The notes: generated from the sequence alone by a model not told the origin. Shown: positions 21,732 to 34,705, counted from the first letter of the stretch. The stretch is 64,000 nucleotides of DNA from Bubalus kerabau (GCF_029407905.1 NC_073634.1:21093501-21157500); one strand, 5' to 3'. Numbers and translations are program-made.

Positions 21732-22787
21732 GTGTGAATCACAATAAACTGGAAAATTCTGAAAGAGGTGGGAGGACCAGACCACCTGACCTGCCTCTTG
21801 AGAAACCTATATGCAGGTCAGGAAGCAACAGTTAGAACTGGACATGGAACAACAGACTGGTTCCAAATAGGAAAAGGAGTACGTCAAGGCTGTATATTGT
21901 CACCCTGCTTATTTAATTTATATGCAGAGTACACTATGAGAAACTCTGGGCTGGAAGAAGCACAGCTGGAATCAAGATTGCTGGGAGGAATATCAATAAC
22001 CTCAGATATGCAGATGATGCCACCCTTATGGCAGAAAGTGAAGAGGAACTCAAAAGCCTCTTGATGAAAGTGAAAGAGGAGAGTGAAAAAGTTGGCTTAA
22101 AGCTCAACATTCAGAAAACTAAGATCATGGCATCTGGTCCCATCACTTCATGGGAATTAGATAGGGAAACAGTGGATACAGTGTCAGACTTTATTTTTGG
22201 GGTCTCCAAAATCACTGCAGATGGTGATTGTAGCCATAAAATTAAAAGACGCTTACTCCTTGGAAGGAAAGTTATGACCAACCTGGATAGCATATTGAAA
22301 AGCAGAGACATTACTTTGCCAACAAAGGTCCATCTAGTCAAGGCTATGGTTTTTCCAGTGGTCATGCATGGATGTGAGAGTTGGACTGTGAAGAAAGCTG
22401 AGCACTGAAGAATAGATGCTTTTGAATTGTGGTGTTGGAGAAGACTCTTGAGAGTCCCTTGTACTGCAAAGAGTTCCAACCAGTCCATCCTAAAGGAGAT
22501 CAGTCCTGGGTGTTCATTGGAAGGACTGATGTTAAAGCTGAAACTCCAATACTTTGGCTACCTCATGGGAAGAGTTGACTCATTGGAAAAGACTCTGATG
22601 CTGGGAGGGATTGGGGGCAGGAGGAGAAGGGGACAACCGAAGATGAGATGGCGGGATGGCATCACCCACTCGATGGACATGAGTTTAAGTGAACTCCAGG
22701 AGTTGGTGATGGACAGGGAGGCCTGGCGTGCTGCAATTCATGGGGTTGCAAACAGTTGGACACAACTGAGAGACTGAACTGAACTGA
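21732..22787 (+). mobile_element. BovB LINE, 3' third, relatively young
   Basis: This 1056-bp copy starts inside the reverse transcriptase (DHLTCLLRNLYAGQEATV, FQIGKGVRQGCILSPCLFNLYAEY) and runs to the (CTGAA)n tail. YADD is intact (22007-22018), but a one-base change of frame before it splits the protein into frames 21768-22064 and 22028-22408. A stop at 22406-22408 ends the latter, and 22427-22777 reads on to the natural C-terminus (VANSWTQLRD). Duplications ACCCTCT lie at 21725-21731 and 22788-22794. Confidence 0.94.
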
Positions 22788-22794
22788 ACCCTCT

Positions 22795-23711
22795 TTTATA
22801 CAGCTCTTCTTTTCCTTCTGCCCATAATATCTCTATAATTCAATCCAGATTCTTATCGTAGCAATTTCTTTTCAATATGTAAGCTTATTGTAATAGTGTA
22901 AGCTTACACTAGCACTTTCAAAACATCAATTGGAACCACCTGGTTTTGGTCAAAATTTTCCTAGTCTCTCCAGAAATACCTATGAAGTAGAGCCTGCACT
23001 GCCGCACAGTTTGCTCTTCTCCTATTGATTCACCCATGATTTCCACACTGACAGTGAACCCCTCAGTTTGGGGAAAACACTTTGTTGTGACTTAGTTATT
23101 AGATAGTTTCTCAAGGTCACCATAGTTTTCTTTGCTTTTCACACTTTCTCCTGCACAATTTTTCATACAATTGGATCTTAAAGATATTAGTGGTTTGGCC
23201 CTAAGCACTATTATTTGAGAGTTTCTTTTGTCACTTAGTTTTAATAACATCCATCAATTTAGTGTTGACTATTGTTGGTTTGTTCTTGCCATTTTATGAA
23301 CTGAAATACTATGTTTTTGAGGGTGATTATAAAAAAAATTTCATTTTTACAATAAAAAACAGGAAGATACAAAACTTGACTAATTCTGCCATTTTTTTTT
23401 TACTATGACACTCTTCTACTTAAACTTTGATTAAATATACTTGACTATGAAAACTGAGAAAATTAAATATCTTCTTTATACCAAAATATAAAACTATTTT
23501 ATTGCATTTCATATTTCTAAGGGATTCTTAGATTACTGAGAAATGACAATAATACAAAACTGGGAAATATATGTTAAAAATAATTGATATGGAAAGATAT
23601 TCACAGCACTTCTCAGGAATTTTAAATTAAGCTGTAGGCAAAATTATGGATTAAAAGTAAACTGAGTTGCCTGATATTTTTTCTTTTTTAAATTATTTCA
23701 GTTGGAGGATC
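22795..23711. other. unassigned AT-rich DNA
   Basis: No gene and no repeat that I can name. Short A and T runs only. Confidence 0.4.
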
Positions 23712-25650
23712 AGTTAGTTCAGTTCAGTTCAGTCTCTCACTCTTGTCCGACTCTTTGTGACCCCATGAAGGGCAACACTCCAGGCCTCCCTGTCTATCAC
23801 CAACTCCCGGAGTTTACCCAAACTCATGTCCATTGAGTCGGTGATGCCATCCAGTATCTCATCCTCTGTTGTCCCCTTCTCCTCCTGCCCCCAATCCCTC
23901 CCAGCATCAGGGTCGTTTCCAATGAGTCAATTCTTTGCATTAGGTGGCCAAAGTACTGGAGTTTCAGCTTCAGCATCAGTTCTTCCAATGAACACCCAGG
24001 ACTGATCTCCTTTAGGATGGACTGGTTGGAACTCCTTGCAGTCCAAGGGACTCTCAAGAGTGTTCTCCAACACCACAGTTCAAAAGCATCAATTCTTCGG
24101 TGCTCAGCTGTCTTCACAGTCCAACTCTCATGCATACATGACCACTGGAAAAACCATAGCCTTGACTAGATGGACCTTTGTTGGCAAAGTAATGTCTCTG
24201 CTTTTGAATATGCTATCTAGTTTGGTCATAACTTTCCTTCCAAGGAGTAAGCGTCTTTTAATTTCATGGCTACAATCACCATCTGCAGTGATTTTGGAGA
24301 CCCCAAAAATAAAGTCTGACACTGTATCCACTGTTTCCCTATCTATTTCCCATGAAGTGATGGGACCAGATGCCATGATCTTAGTTTTCTGAATGTTGAG
24401 CTTTAAGCCAACATTTTCACTCTCCTCTTTCACTTTCATCAAGAGGCTTTTGAGTTCCTCTTCACTTTCTGCCACAAGGGTGGTGTCATATGCATATCTG
24501 AGGTTATTGATATTTCTCTAGCAATCTTGATTCCAGCTTGTGCTTCATCCAGCCCAGAGTTTCTCATAGTGTACTCTGCATATAAGTTAAATAAGCAGAG
24601 TGACAATATACAGCCTTGACGTACTCCTTTTCCTATTTGGAACCAGTCTGTTGTTCCATGTCCAGTTCTAACTGTTGCTTCCTGACCTGCATATAGGTTT
24701 CTCAAGAGGCAGGTCAGGTGGTCTGTATTCCCATATCTTCCAGAATTTTCCACAGTTTATTTTGATCCACATAGTCAAAGGCTTTAGCATAGTCAATAAA
24801 GCAGAAATAGATGTTTTTCTGGAACTCTCTTGCTTTTTTGATGATCCAGTGGATGTTGGCAATTTGATCTCTGGTTCCTCTGCCTTTTCTAAAACCAGCT
24901 TGAACATCAGGAAGTTCATGGTTCATGTATTGCTGAAGCCTGGCTTGGAGAATTTTGAGCATTACTTTACTAGCATGTGAGATGAGTGCAATTGTGCAGT
25001 AGTTTGAGCATTCTTTGGCATTGCCTTTCTTTGGGGTTGGAATGAAAACTAACCTTTTCCAGTCCTGTGGCCACTGCTGAGTTTTCCAAATTTGCTGGCA
25101 TATTGAGTGAAGCACTTTCACAGCATCATACTTCAGGGCTTGAAATAGCTCGACTGGAATTCCATCACCTCCACTAGCTTTGTTCGTAGTGATGCTTTCT
25201 AAGGCCCACTTGACTTCACATTCCAAGATATCTGGCTCTAGGTGAGTGATCACACCATCGTGATTATCTGGGTCCTGAAGATTTTTTTGTATAGTTCTTC
25301 TGTGTATTCTTGCCACCTCTTCTTAATATCTTCTGCTTCTGTTAGGTCCATACCATTTCTGTCCTTTATTGAGCCCATCTTTGCATGAAATGTTCCCTTG
25401 ATATCTCTAATTTTCTTGAAGAGATCTCTATTCTTTCCCATTCTGTTGTTTCCCTCAGTCTTTCCCATTCTGTTGTTTTCCTCTATTTCTTTGCATTGAT
25501 CACTGAGGAAGGCTTTCTTATCTCTCCTTACTATTCTGACGAACTCTGCATTCAGATGCTTATATCTCTCATTTTCTCCTTGCTTTTCACTTCTCTTCTT
25601 TTCACAGCTATTGGTAAGGCCTCCTCAGACAGCCATTTTACTTTTTTGCT
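23712..25650 (-). mobile_element. BovB LINE, near full length (3' part)
   Basis: With 26647-27998 this forms an almost complete BovB of about 3.3 kb, split by an L1. This part holds the 3' tail, the C-terminal domain and the reverse transcriptase. The frame 24714-25316 (200 residues) contains NKASGGDGIPVELFQ, GFRKGRGTRDQIANI and FCFIDYAKAFD, the RTE-type palm motifs. The catalytic box reads YAYD (codons at 24484-24495), which removes one metal-binding Asp. Frameshifts near 24.44 and 24.73 kb and a frame break at about 25.25 kb also disable it. Confidence 0.94.
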
Positions 25651-26650
25651 TTTTTTTAGAATTTTTTGGCAAAGTTTCCATTTATTTTTATTTGATTTTT
25701 TTAATTTTATTATTATTATTATTTTACTTTACAATATTGTATCAGTTTTGCCATACATCAACATGCATCCACCACTGGTGTACACATGTTCCCCATCCTG
25801 AACCCCCTCCCACCTCTCTCCCCATTCCATCCCTCTGGGTCATCCCAATGCACCAGCCCCGAGCTTCCTGTATCCTGCATCAAACCTGGACTGGCTATTC
25901 ATTTCTTATGTGATATTATACATGTTTTAATGCCATTCTCCAAAATCACCCCCTGCCTCTCTCTCCCACAGAGTCCAAAAGACTGTTCTATACATCTGTG
26001 TCTCTTTTGCTGTCTCACATACAGGGTTGTCGTTACCATCTTTCTAAATTCCATATATATGCATTAGTATACTGTATTGGTGTTTTTCTTTCTGGCTTAC
26101 TTCACTCTGTATAATAGGCTCCAGTTTCATCCACCTCATTAGAACTGATTCAAATGTATTCTTTTTAGTGGCTGAGTAATACTCCATTGTGTACATGTAC
26201 CCCAGCTTTCTTATCCATTCATCTGCTGATGGACATCTAGGTTGCTTCCATGTCCTGGCTATTATAAACAGTGCTGTGATGAACATTGGGGTACATGTGT
26301 CTCTTTCAATTCTGGTTTCGTGGGTGTGTATGCCCCACAGTGGGATTGCTGGGTCATATGGCAGTTCTATTTCCAGTTTTTTAAGGAATCGCCACACTGT
26401 TCTCCATAGTGGCTGTACTACTTACACCAACAGTGTAAGAGGATTCCCTTTTCTCCACATCCTCTCCAGCATACTTAGGAATATATCTACCTAAAGAAAC
26501 TAAAGACCTATATATAGAAAACTATAAAACACTGATGAAAGAAATCAAGAGGACACTAATAAATGGAGAAATATACCATGTTCGTGGATCAGAAGAATCA
26601 GTATAGTGAAAATGAGTATACTACCCAAAGCAATCTATAGATTCAATGCA
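25651..26650 (-). mobile_element. L1 LINE with an inverted 5' piece, inside BovB
   Basis: From about 25690 to 26478 the text is the bovine L1 3'UTR and ORF2 C-terminus on the minus strand (frame 26044-26397, ending EVSQKEKHQYSI...GI). From 26479 to 26650 it is L1 on the plus strand (YLPKETKDLYIENYKTLMKE, about 350 residues further upstream in ORF2). This is the layout of a 5' inversion with an internal loss of roughly 1 kb. BovB text stops at 'acttttttgc' and resumes at about 26647, with only a TGC overlap and no clear duplication. Confidence 0.88.
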
Positions 26651-27998
26651 TTTCTTTTCCATGGGGATGGTCTTGATCCGTCTCTCCTGTACAATGTCAC
26701 GAACCTCTGTCCATAGTTCATCAGGCACTCTGTCTATCAGATCTAGCCCCTTAAATCTATTTCTCACTTCCCTGAATAATCATAAGGGATTTGATTTAGG
26801 TCATACCTAATGGTCTAGTGGTTTTCCCTGCTTTCTTCAATTTAAGTCTGAATTTGACAATAAGGAGTTCACGATCTGAGCCACAGTCAGCTCCTGGTCT
26901 TCTTTTTGCTGACTGTATAGAGCATCTCCATCTTTGGCTGCAAAGAATAAAATCAATCTGGTTTCAGTGTTGACCATCTGGTGATGTCCATGTGTAGAGT
27001 CTTTTCTTGTGTTTTTGGAAGAGGGTGTTTGTTATCACTAGTGAGTTCTCTTGGCAAAACTCTATTAGCCTTTGCCCTGCTTCATTTCTTATCTCAAGGT
27101 CAAATTTGCCTGTTACTCCAGGAGTTTCTTGACTTTCTACTGTTGTATTCCAGTCCCCGATAATGAAAAGGACATCTTTTGGTGGTGTTAGTTCTAGAAG
27201 GTCTTGTAGGTCTTCATAGAACTGTTCAACTTCAGCTTCTTTGGCATTACTTGTCAGGGCATAGACTTGAATTACCGTGATATTGAATGGTTTGCCTTGG
27301 AAATGAACAGAGATCATTCTGTCGTTTTTGAGATTGCATCCAAGTACTTCATTACGGACTCTTTTGTTGACCATCATGAATACTCCATTTCTTCTAAGGG
27401 ATTCCTGCCCACAGTAGTAGATATAATGGTCATCTGAGTTAAATTCACCCATTCCAGTCCATTTTAGTTCGCTGATTCCTAGAATATCGACATTCACTCT
27501 TGCCATCTTCTGTTTGACCACTTCCAATTTGCCTTGATTCATGGATCTAATATTCCAGGTTCTTATGCAATATTGCTTTTTACACCATCAGATCTTGCTT
27601 CTATCACCAGTCACATCCACAACTGGGTATTGTTTTTGCTTTGACTCCATCCCTTCATTCTTTTTGGAGTTATTTCTCCACTGATCTCCAGTACATACTG
27701 GGCACTTACCGACCTGGGGAGTTCTTTTTTCAGTATCCTATCATTTCGCCTTTTCATACTGTTGTGGGGTTCTCAAGGCAAGAATACTGAAGTGGTTTGC
27801 CATTCCCTTCTCCAGTGGGCCACATTCTGTCAGACCTCTCCACCATGACCCTCCCATCTTGGGTGGCCCCATACAGCATGGCTTAGTTTCATTGAGTTAG
27901 ACAAGGCTGTGGTCCATGTGATCGGATTGGCTAGTTTTCTGTGATTATGGTTTCAGTGTGTCTGCCCTCTGATGCCCTTTGCAACACCTACCGTCTTA
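26647..27998 (-). mobile_element. BovB LINE, near full length (5' part) with endonuclease
   Basis: This continues the BovB at 23712-25650. The 192-residue frame 26964-27542 is the APE-like endonuclease, with DILGISELKWTGMGEF, the catalytic-site block FIIGDWN and TWTSPDGQ. It nicks target DNA to prime reverse transcription. A stop follows PDGQH, and the next block (IDFILCSQRW, then RPGADCGSD) is read past it. The 5'UTR covers about 27545-27998. Part of it ('caaggcaagaatactgaagtgg') resembles the Bov-A SINE, as expected because Bov-A derives from BovB. Confidence 0.92.
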
Positions 27999-29085
27999 CT
28001 TGGAGGATAATTACTTTACAATATTGTGATGGTGTTGTATCATACATCAACATGAATTAGCCACAGGTATACATGTGTTCTCCTCATCCTGAACTGCCTT
28101 CCCATCTCCCTCCCCATCCTACCCCTCTGGGTTGTACCAGAGCACCAGCTTTGGGTGCCCTGCTTCATGCATTGAACTTGCTCTGGTTATCTAATTTAGA
28201 TGTGATAATATACATGTTTCAATGCTATTCTCTCAAATCATCCCACCTTTGCCTTCTCCCACTGAGTCCAAAAGTTTGTTCTTTATGTCTGTGTCTCCTT
28301 TGCTTCCCTGCATGTAGGATGGTCAGTATCATCTTTCTAGATTCCATATATATGCATTAATATACAGTATTTGTCTTCTTCTTTCTGACTTACTTCACTC
28401 TGTATAATAGGTTCCAGGTTCATCCACCTCATTAGAACTGACTCAAACACATTCCTTTTTATAGCTGAGTAATATACCATTGTTTATATGTACTACAGCT
28501 CCCTTATCCAGTCATCTGCCAATGGACATCTAGGTTGCTTCCATCTTAGGTTGTTTCGAGCTATTGTAAATAGTGCTGAAATGAACATTGTGGTACATTT
28601 GTCTCTTTCAGTTCTGGATTCCTCAGGGTATACACCCAGCAGTGGGATTGGTGGGTCATATGGCAATTCTATTCCCAGTTTTTTAAGGAATCTCCATGCT
28701 GTTCTCCATAATGGCTATACCAGTTTGCATTCCCACCAACAGTATAAGAGGGTTCCCTTTTCTCTAGACCCTCTCCAACATTTATTATTTATAGACTTTT
28801 TGATGATGGCCATTCTAACTGGTGTGATATAATACCTCATTGTGGTTTTGATTTGCATTTCTCTAATAATGAGTGATGCTGAGCATCTTTTGATGTGTTT
28901 ATTAGCCATCAGTATGTCTTCTTTGTAGAAATGTTTGTTTAGGTCTTTTGCCCACTTTTTGATTGAGTTGTTTATTTTTCTGGTATTGAGCTGCATGTTC
29001 TACTTGTATATTTTGGAGATTAATTCTTTGTTCCTTGTTTCACTTGCCATTATTTTCTCCCATTCTGAGGGCTGTCTTTTCACCT
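27999..29085 (-). mobile_element. L1 LINE, 5'-truncated 3' end
   Basis: The bovine L1 3'UTR and ORF2 C-terminus run from the 'ggaggataattactttacaatattg' end at 27999 to a KRQPSEWE-coding block near 29070. Frames are broken (28715-28996 keeps MANKHIKRCS and CWWECKLV). It abuts the 5' end of the BovB. Confidence 0.9.
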
Positions 29086-29111
29086 TAATAATTTGAAAGA
29101 TAAAATGTTAG

Positions 29112-29309
29112 TTGCTCAGTCATGTCTGATACTTTGTGACCCCATGGACCATAGCCCACAAGGCTCCTCTGCCCATGGGATTTTCCAGGCAACAATACTA
29201 GAGTAGGTAGCCATTCCCTTCTCCAGGGGATCTTCCCAACCCAGGTATTGAACCTACATCTCCCACATTGCAGACGGATATTTTTTACCATCTGAGCCAC
29301 CAGGGAAGC
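29112..29309 (-). mobile_element. Bov-tA SINE
   Basis: The Bov-A unit comes first and the tRNA-like head last (ending gccaccagggaagcc), so the element is on the minus strand. Confidence 0.9.
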
Positions 29310-30088
29310 CATTTTCTTGTGTGTGTTTGTTTTGTTTTTTAATTTGGATATTCTATTTTGCTTAATTAATACTCACATAAAAACTTATATTATTCTTTTC
29401 TAATGTAAGGTCCATTCTATAAAATTCAAAATAACCAATCATTTTCCAACCATCAAGGCATGTTCTACTCCCAAGAAATTATTTTGCTCAAACTAAGCTA
29501 ATTTCTAAACAATGATTTAGAAATACATTCAAACCTTTCGGGACATGCTTATTATTTTCTCAAGAATCTATAAAATCCTATTACCTGTTAATAGAGTTTG
29601 ATGTAGATTGAAGAAAGATAAGTGTACCATAAATCACCTAGTGATGAGATCTCAAACTGAACAACTTATTGATTCTTAATTCATGTTTACCCTACATCAC
29701 ATTTAATTATGCCAATTTCACTCTATTTGGTGAGATTTATTTGAATGCTAACACTTGAATTGAAATAAAAAAGTTATTAAAGCTTATTTCCTGAAAATAA
29801 ATGGTATTATTTTTCAACATGAAAGTGATACTTAAATTGAAAACCAAGATATTTTTCTATGTATGTCTACATATATGAAATATTAAAAAAAAAAGGCACA
29901 TGATTTACTTTTAGCTCATTCTAGTGAAAAGTGACCTTCAAAAACAGTTTTATTTTTCTATTTAGATTGTAAGAGAAAAAGAGTTGAACTGGTAAATGAG
30001 TTTAAGAGCTAGTACTCCTACCTATGATGTATGTATATTTTCATATATATATATATGAAATATATATATGATATATATATATATCTAC
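29310..30088. other. unassigned DNA ending in AT microsatellites
   Basis: No gene. At about 30041-30085 are alternating TA runs with self-complementary arms (tttcatatatatatatatgaaa). Confidence 0.4.
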
Positions 30089-30221
30089 ACAGCCCATAAC
30101 TATGTGCAGAGATGCTCAATTTCATTGGTCATCAGCTCAGGGAATTGCAAATTAAAACCACAAACAGATACCACAACATACCCACTAGAATAGCTAAAAT
30201 TAAGAAGCCTGTCAATCCAAA
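30089..30221 (+). repeat. duplicated old L1 segment, copy A
   Basis: This 133-bp piece matches 30989-31119 at roughly nine positions in ten by eye, including the unusual end 'aagaagcctgtcaatccaaa'. Both come from an old L1 ORF2 end on the plus strand. Copy A is bracketed by AT microsatellites that could fold into hairpins. Confidence 0.8.
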
Positions 30222-30729
30222 TATATATTTTTTTCTCATATATATATAATTATATATATTTATATAAATTTAAATATATATACTATTCCTCATATATATA
30301 TGAGAAACAGTACTCAGATCCAACTAATATATAAAACAAAAATCTGGAGTAGAGGAAGGTGATAAAGTAATACATACCTAGTAGAGTAAGATGTAACATA
30401 TTTAATGCAAAATTATATTAATAAATCTGACAGTGATGAAATAGATTATTTCTATAATCAAAAATTACTACAACCTAATCAAAGCCAGGATAATGCTAAA
30501 AATAAATAAAACTTCCTTAAAAGGCATTAGATTTTTCATTTAGAGTGGCAAATAGCTAACATGTCATAAAAGGACTTCTAATTCTCTTACAAGTAACTAT
30601 AAAAATTTAAAAAAGAAAAAATTAACATGCTGCATAATTGAAAAGTAAGTCTAAGAGACCAGCTGTTGATAGGAATATTTTTTCCACCTTTGAAGCTTTT
30701 GAAATGGGATCTAAGTGTAAAAATTTCAG
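30222..30729. other. AT microsatellite and unassigned DNA
   Basis: TA-rich runs fill about 30222-30305, including a small palindrome ctcatatatatatgag. The rest is AT-rich without recognisable content. Confidence 0.4.
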
Positions 30730-31119
30730 AAGAAAATGTAGGGAAAAAATCAGTATGGTCTTATGACTCACAAATTGGTCTTCACTAAAATTAAAATTTC
30801 TGCTTTTTGCAAGACAGTTAGAAAAATGAAAAGATAAACAACATATTTGAAGAATATACTCTCAGTGCATACATCAGACCAAAGAACTTTTATCCAAAAT
30901 ATATAAATATTTTACAATCCAAAATAAATGACCCAATTAAAAATTGGCAGAAGACTTGAACAGATACTTCACAAAAGAAGACATACAAACAGCCCATAAC
31001 CATGTGCAAAGATGCTAAACATCATTAGTCTTCAGATCAGGGAATTGTAAATTAAAACCACAAAGATACCACAACATACGCACTAGAAGGGCTAAAATTA
31101 AGAAGCCTGTCAATCCAAA
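30730..31119 (+). mobile_element. ancient L1 remnant, ORF2 C-terminal part
   Basis: The text follows the L1 order: 'ccaaaatatataaatattt', 'aatgacccaattaaaaattggcag', 'agatacttcacaaaagaagacata', 'gggaattgtaaattaaaaccac'. It contains copy B (30989-31119) of the local duplication. Confidence 0.7.
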
Positions 31120-32586
31120 GGACAGAGCCTCCTTTAGATGATTTCTTATTCTACCCTCTCAATTTGGATAATTCTACTGCTCCCTGAGTCTTGGTATTTG
31201 GCTTCCAATTAAAGAGAAATCATGTGAGTAAATTCCCTGGCTCATTAATAAAACTGAGCACTGATTTTCAAGCATTAGTAATACAGGGAAAATTTCAATC
31301 TTAGGTTCCTATCTCTCACTGTAACTTTGGATGATCTGGAATGTTTCATGTGGTAAGAGAACTAGTGGATATTCTTACAACTGGTGGTAACAGTGAGATG
31401 AGTGAGAGTTTTCCAAAAAGAAGGAATTCTTTGGGTAACAAGATTATGCGATCCAACCACTTTTCCCACATGGACGTTTTCCTTCTATTAACTGTCTTGG
31501 ATGTTCTTTGTTTAGCCTTCTTAAAGAAGTGAATAGATGCCCTCCCTGTCCATAAAGAGTGTCCCCAGATTTCACATATTTAAAAACTAGAAAAAAATGC
31601 TGTCATAGAAAATGGTCATGAGATTCTCAGGGAAGGCAATGGTCATAAGAAAGCATCTCCTGAAAAAACATAGTGATGGTTTATGAGGGAGAGATGTTTC
31701 CTTATATGGATAATTTTTAAGTCTTTTTAGCCAAAATCCACATAGAAAATCACCAATGTGAAACAAACAATACAACATAAAACTACATTTAGAGATTCAT
31801 GAATCCATTAAATCATACTTTGATATCTTCTTCATGAAACTAAGTATGCTGAATAAATTCTGAATAAAATGCACTGGAAAACTACTCAATAACTTGTGAG
31901 AGACTGTTTTAAGTAAATAAAGCTGAACTAAATAATGTATGAACATGCATACTTGCCACTGTCTCTTTGATTTTGCTTAAAAGAGTGCCTTACAAAGAGT
32001 AGTTGCTTATTAAATATTTACTAAATGAATGAAGGGCATATATTTGAATTCAAATAGGTAGATTTTAAAAAGACAGCTTCAGGGTGATGATAAATAGAGG
32101 GGGAATAATGCCTTCAATTTTTAATAGTAAAAAAAAGATTCAATTGCAATAGGCCCAACACATCTGAGGGAATTGATTTGATAAAAAAAAAAATTATTCC
32201 CTGTGTACATTATGACTGAAGGGGATTGAGAAGAGAGGATGTGTGACAGTTATCAGTTCCTGATTATTTACAGGAAGAAAACTAATCAAATCGATAACCA
32301 AACTGACTTTTTAAGTGTATTTTAATCAAAGGCATATCTTCTTCCTCCCAAAAGCTCTGAAACAAGCCATCTTGCCCCATTCTGGATTCCATATTGCCAT
32401 TTATGAAAATTACCATATTGACTGGTTGAATAAATTTTTTAAAATGGCCATTTCACCTTCATTGCATGCTATTAAATCTATAAATCCCTTATATTAAAAA
32501 CATAAGCATACTGACATTTTAAACTGACTGTTTCTTTCATTCACCTTCAAGAATTGTTGCAGATGCAACCAGAAATAAAATATTCT
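31120..32586. other. unassigned DNA with a possible MIR/L2 end
   Basis: No gene. About 31975-32035 ('gagtgccttacaaagagtag...aaatatttactaaatgaatga') resembles the conserved 3' end of an L2 or MIR3 element on the plus strand. The rest is AT-rich. Confidence 0.4.
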
Positions 32587-32692
32587 TTCTTTTTTTGTTG
32601 TTGTGCCTTGTTGGATATAAGTTCCCAACCAGGGATTGAACCCAGCAGTGAATGCACAGAGTTCTAACCACTGGACTGCCAGGAAATTTCCC
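32587..32692 (-). mobile_element. cetartiodactyl tRNA-derived SINE (CHR type)
   Basis: On the minus strand it reads 'cagtccagtggttagaactctg', then a 'gggttcaatccctggtt' B-box and a tail with 'aacaacaaaaaaa'. This is the CHR-like family shared by cetartiodactyls and older than Bov-tA. Confidence 0.75.
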
Positions 32693-33137
32693 ATTTGGCT
32701 CCACACTGATTATTGTTAAAAGAATGAAATCAAGATTTTCAAGAACTCAAGTATATTAACTTAAAAGTTTTCTTTTCTTTCTTTTTTTTTTTTTATTCCC
32801 AAATTCAGTTGTTTCACATTAGTCCCTGAGTAATGATAACTATTAAACTCTGAGTGAAAAGCCTTTAAAAGGAATTGAAAGAAGTGTGAATTCAAAAAGC
32901 ATAAAGTGCGTAGTGTTTGTGATGCTACAAACTCTTTTCAGGGTACATAATCAATCCATATATATTTATCACTGGCATTTAATTCCAAAGCATCACAGCT
33001 ATGTTGTGGTCATAGATCCCCCTGGCTCTCAGACTAGATTTATTTAACCACAAGCATAGAAAAGCATTGCTTACAAGTATATTTGAGTCTTGGCCACTAC
33101 TTCTGAGGACCCCATTTGTTTCTGCATACCATTATAA
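32693..33137. other. unassigned DNA
   Basis: A T-run lies near 32783-32794. No gene or repeat is recognised. Confidence 0.4.
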
Positions 33138-33144
33138 AATGTTT

Positions 33145-33375
33145 GGGGGCTTCCCTGGTGGCTCAGCAGTAAAGAATCCATCTCAATGTAAGAGCTGCAG
33201 GAGATGCAGGGGTTGAACACTGCGTTGGGAAGATCCCCTGGAGGAGGGCATGATAACCCACCTCAGTATTCTTGCCTGAAGAATCCCATGGACAGAGAAG
33301 CCTGGAAGACTACAGTCTATAGGGTCACAAAGAATCGGACACAACTGAAGTGACTTAACATGCACACATGCATAG
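33145..33375 (+). mobile_element. Bov-tA SINE
   Basis: Head 'ggcttccctggtggctcag' and a single Bov-A unit. Duplications AATGTTT lie at 33138-33144 and 33376-33382. Confidence 0.9.
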
Positions 33376-33382
33376 AATGTTT

Positions 33383-33990
33383 ATTTTTAAGATTGATAAT
33401 ATGCAAATCAGCTTCATTTTTCATTAGTTATATCTTACAAAAATACAGTTCTTATTCTGTCCTGTCATTTTATTGCCCCAATATCTTGATACATTATTTA
33501 CATTTTTTTCACATTTATTTAAATGCTCTTTATTCTGTCAGCATTGTCACAAATAATCTATGGCCCAGAATACCTAAATTTGACATTGAACGTTGGCTAT
33601 GTCTCTTGTCTATTTCTTTTCTTATATTTTTTGCCAAAGCCTTTGCATCATTTCATATGTTAGAGCACACTGTCTTCTTCCTTTCCCTTACAGATTACGT
33701 TTCACAGGGAACTTTCGCTCCTCCTCCAGAGCTTCTCTCAAACACAGCTGACCTTTTCCGTTTCTAAGTTTGTATTAACAGATGGGGAAGACAGTTTTTT
33801 TTTTTTTTTTTTTTTTAACTCTTCTACTTCAAAATATTCCAAAACATAAGTTTTCAACCACAGTACACAAGTCCTCAACTTTGATATCTGAACTCATTGT
33901 GGCCATAGGTCTCTTTCAACTTCTTCAACTAGACAGTGCTCAATGTAATGAAATATTTAATTTGCCAATAGTTTCTTGTTTTCAAGTCAC
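33383..33990. other. unassigned AT-rich DNA with a long T-run
   Basis: A poly-T tract of about 22 bases lies at 33796-33817. The 135-residue frame 33360-33767 starts inside a SINE and shows no domain. Confidence 0.4.
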
Positions 33991-34705
33991 CTTCAGTTCA
34001 GTTCAGTTCAGTTCATTTCAGTCTCTCAGTCATGTCCGACTCTTTGCCACCCCATGAATTGCAGCATGCCAGGCGTCCATGTCCATCACCAACTCCCGGA
34101 GTTCACTCAAACTCATGTCCATTGAGTCGGTGATGCCATCCGCTATCTCATCCTCTGTCATCCCCTTCTCTTCCTGCCCCCAATCCCTCCCAGTATAGGT
34201 CTTTTCCAATGAGTCAACTCTTCACATGAGGTGGCCAAAGTATTGGAGTTTCAGGTTCAGCATCAGTTCCCTCCAAGGAACACCCAGGAATACCCAGGGC
34301 TGATCTCCTTCAGAATGGACTGGTTGGATCTCCTTGCAGTACAAGGGACTCTCAAGAGTCTTCTCCAACACCACAGTTCAAAAGCATCAATTCTTCAGTG
34401 CTCAGCTTTCTTCATGGTCCAACTCTCACATCCATACATGACCACTGGAAAAACCATAGCCTTGACTAGACGGACCTTTGTTGGCAAAGTAATGTCTCTG
34501 CTTTTCAATATGCTATCTAGGTTGGTAATAACTTTCCTTCCAAGGAGTAAGCATCTTTTAATTTCATGGCTGCAACCACCATCTGCAGTGATTTTGGAGA
34601 CCCAAAAAATAAAGTCTGACACTGTTTCCACTATTTCCCCATCTATTTCCCATGAAGTGATGGGACCAGATGCCATGACCTTAGTTTTCTGAATGTTGAG
34701 CTTAC
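33991..34705 (-). mobile_element. BovB LINE, 3' end
   Basis: The (TTCAG)n tail at 33994-34021 is followed by the C-terminal coding region on the minus strand (frame 34395-34730, KIMASG equivalent read as KVMASGPITSW and ending MKKAEH). It is truncated at the 'cagaaaactaag' level near 34700. Confidence 0.93.

Noticed and set aside
33360..33767. 135-residue frame on the plus strand
   Set aside because: It starts in a Bov-tA tail and runs over T-rich DNA without any recognisable domain.
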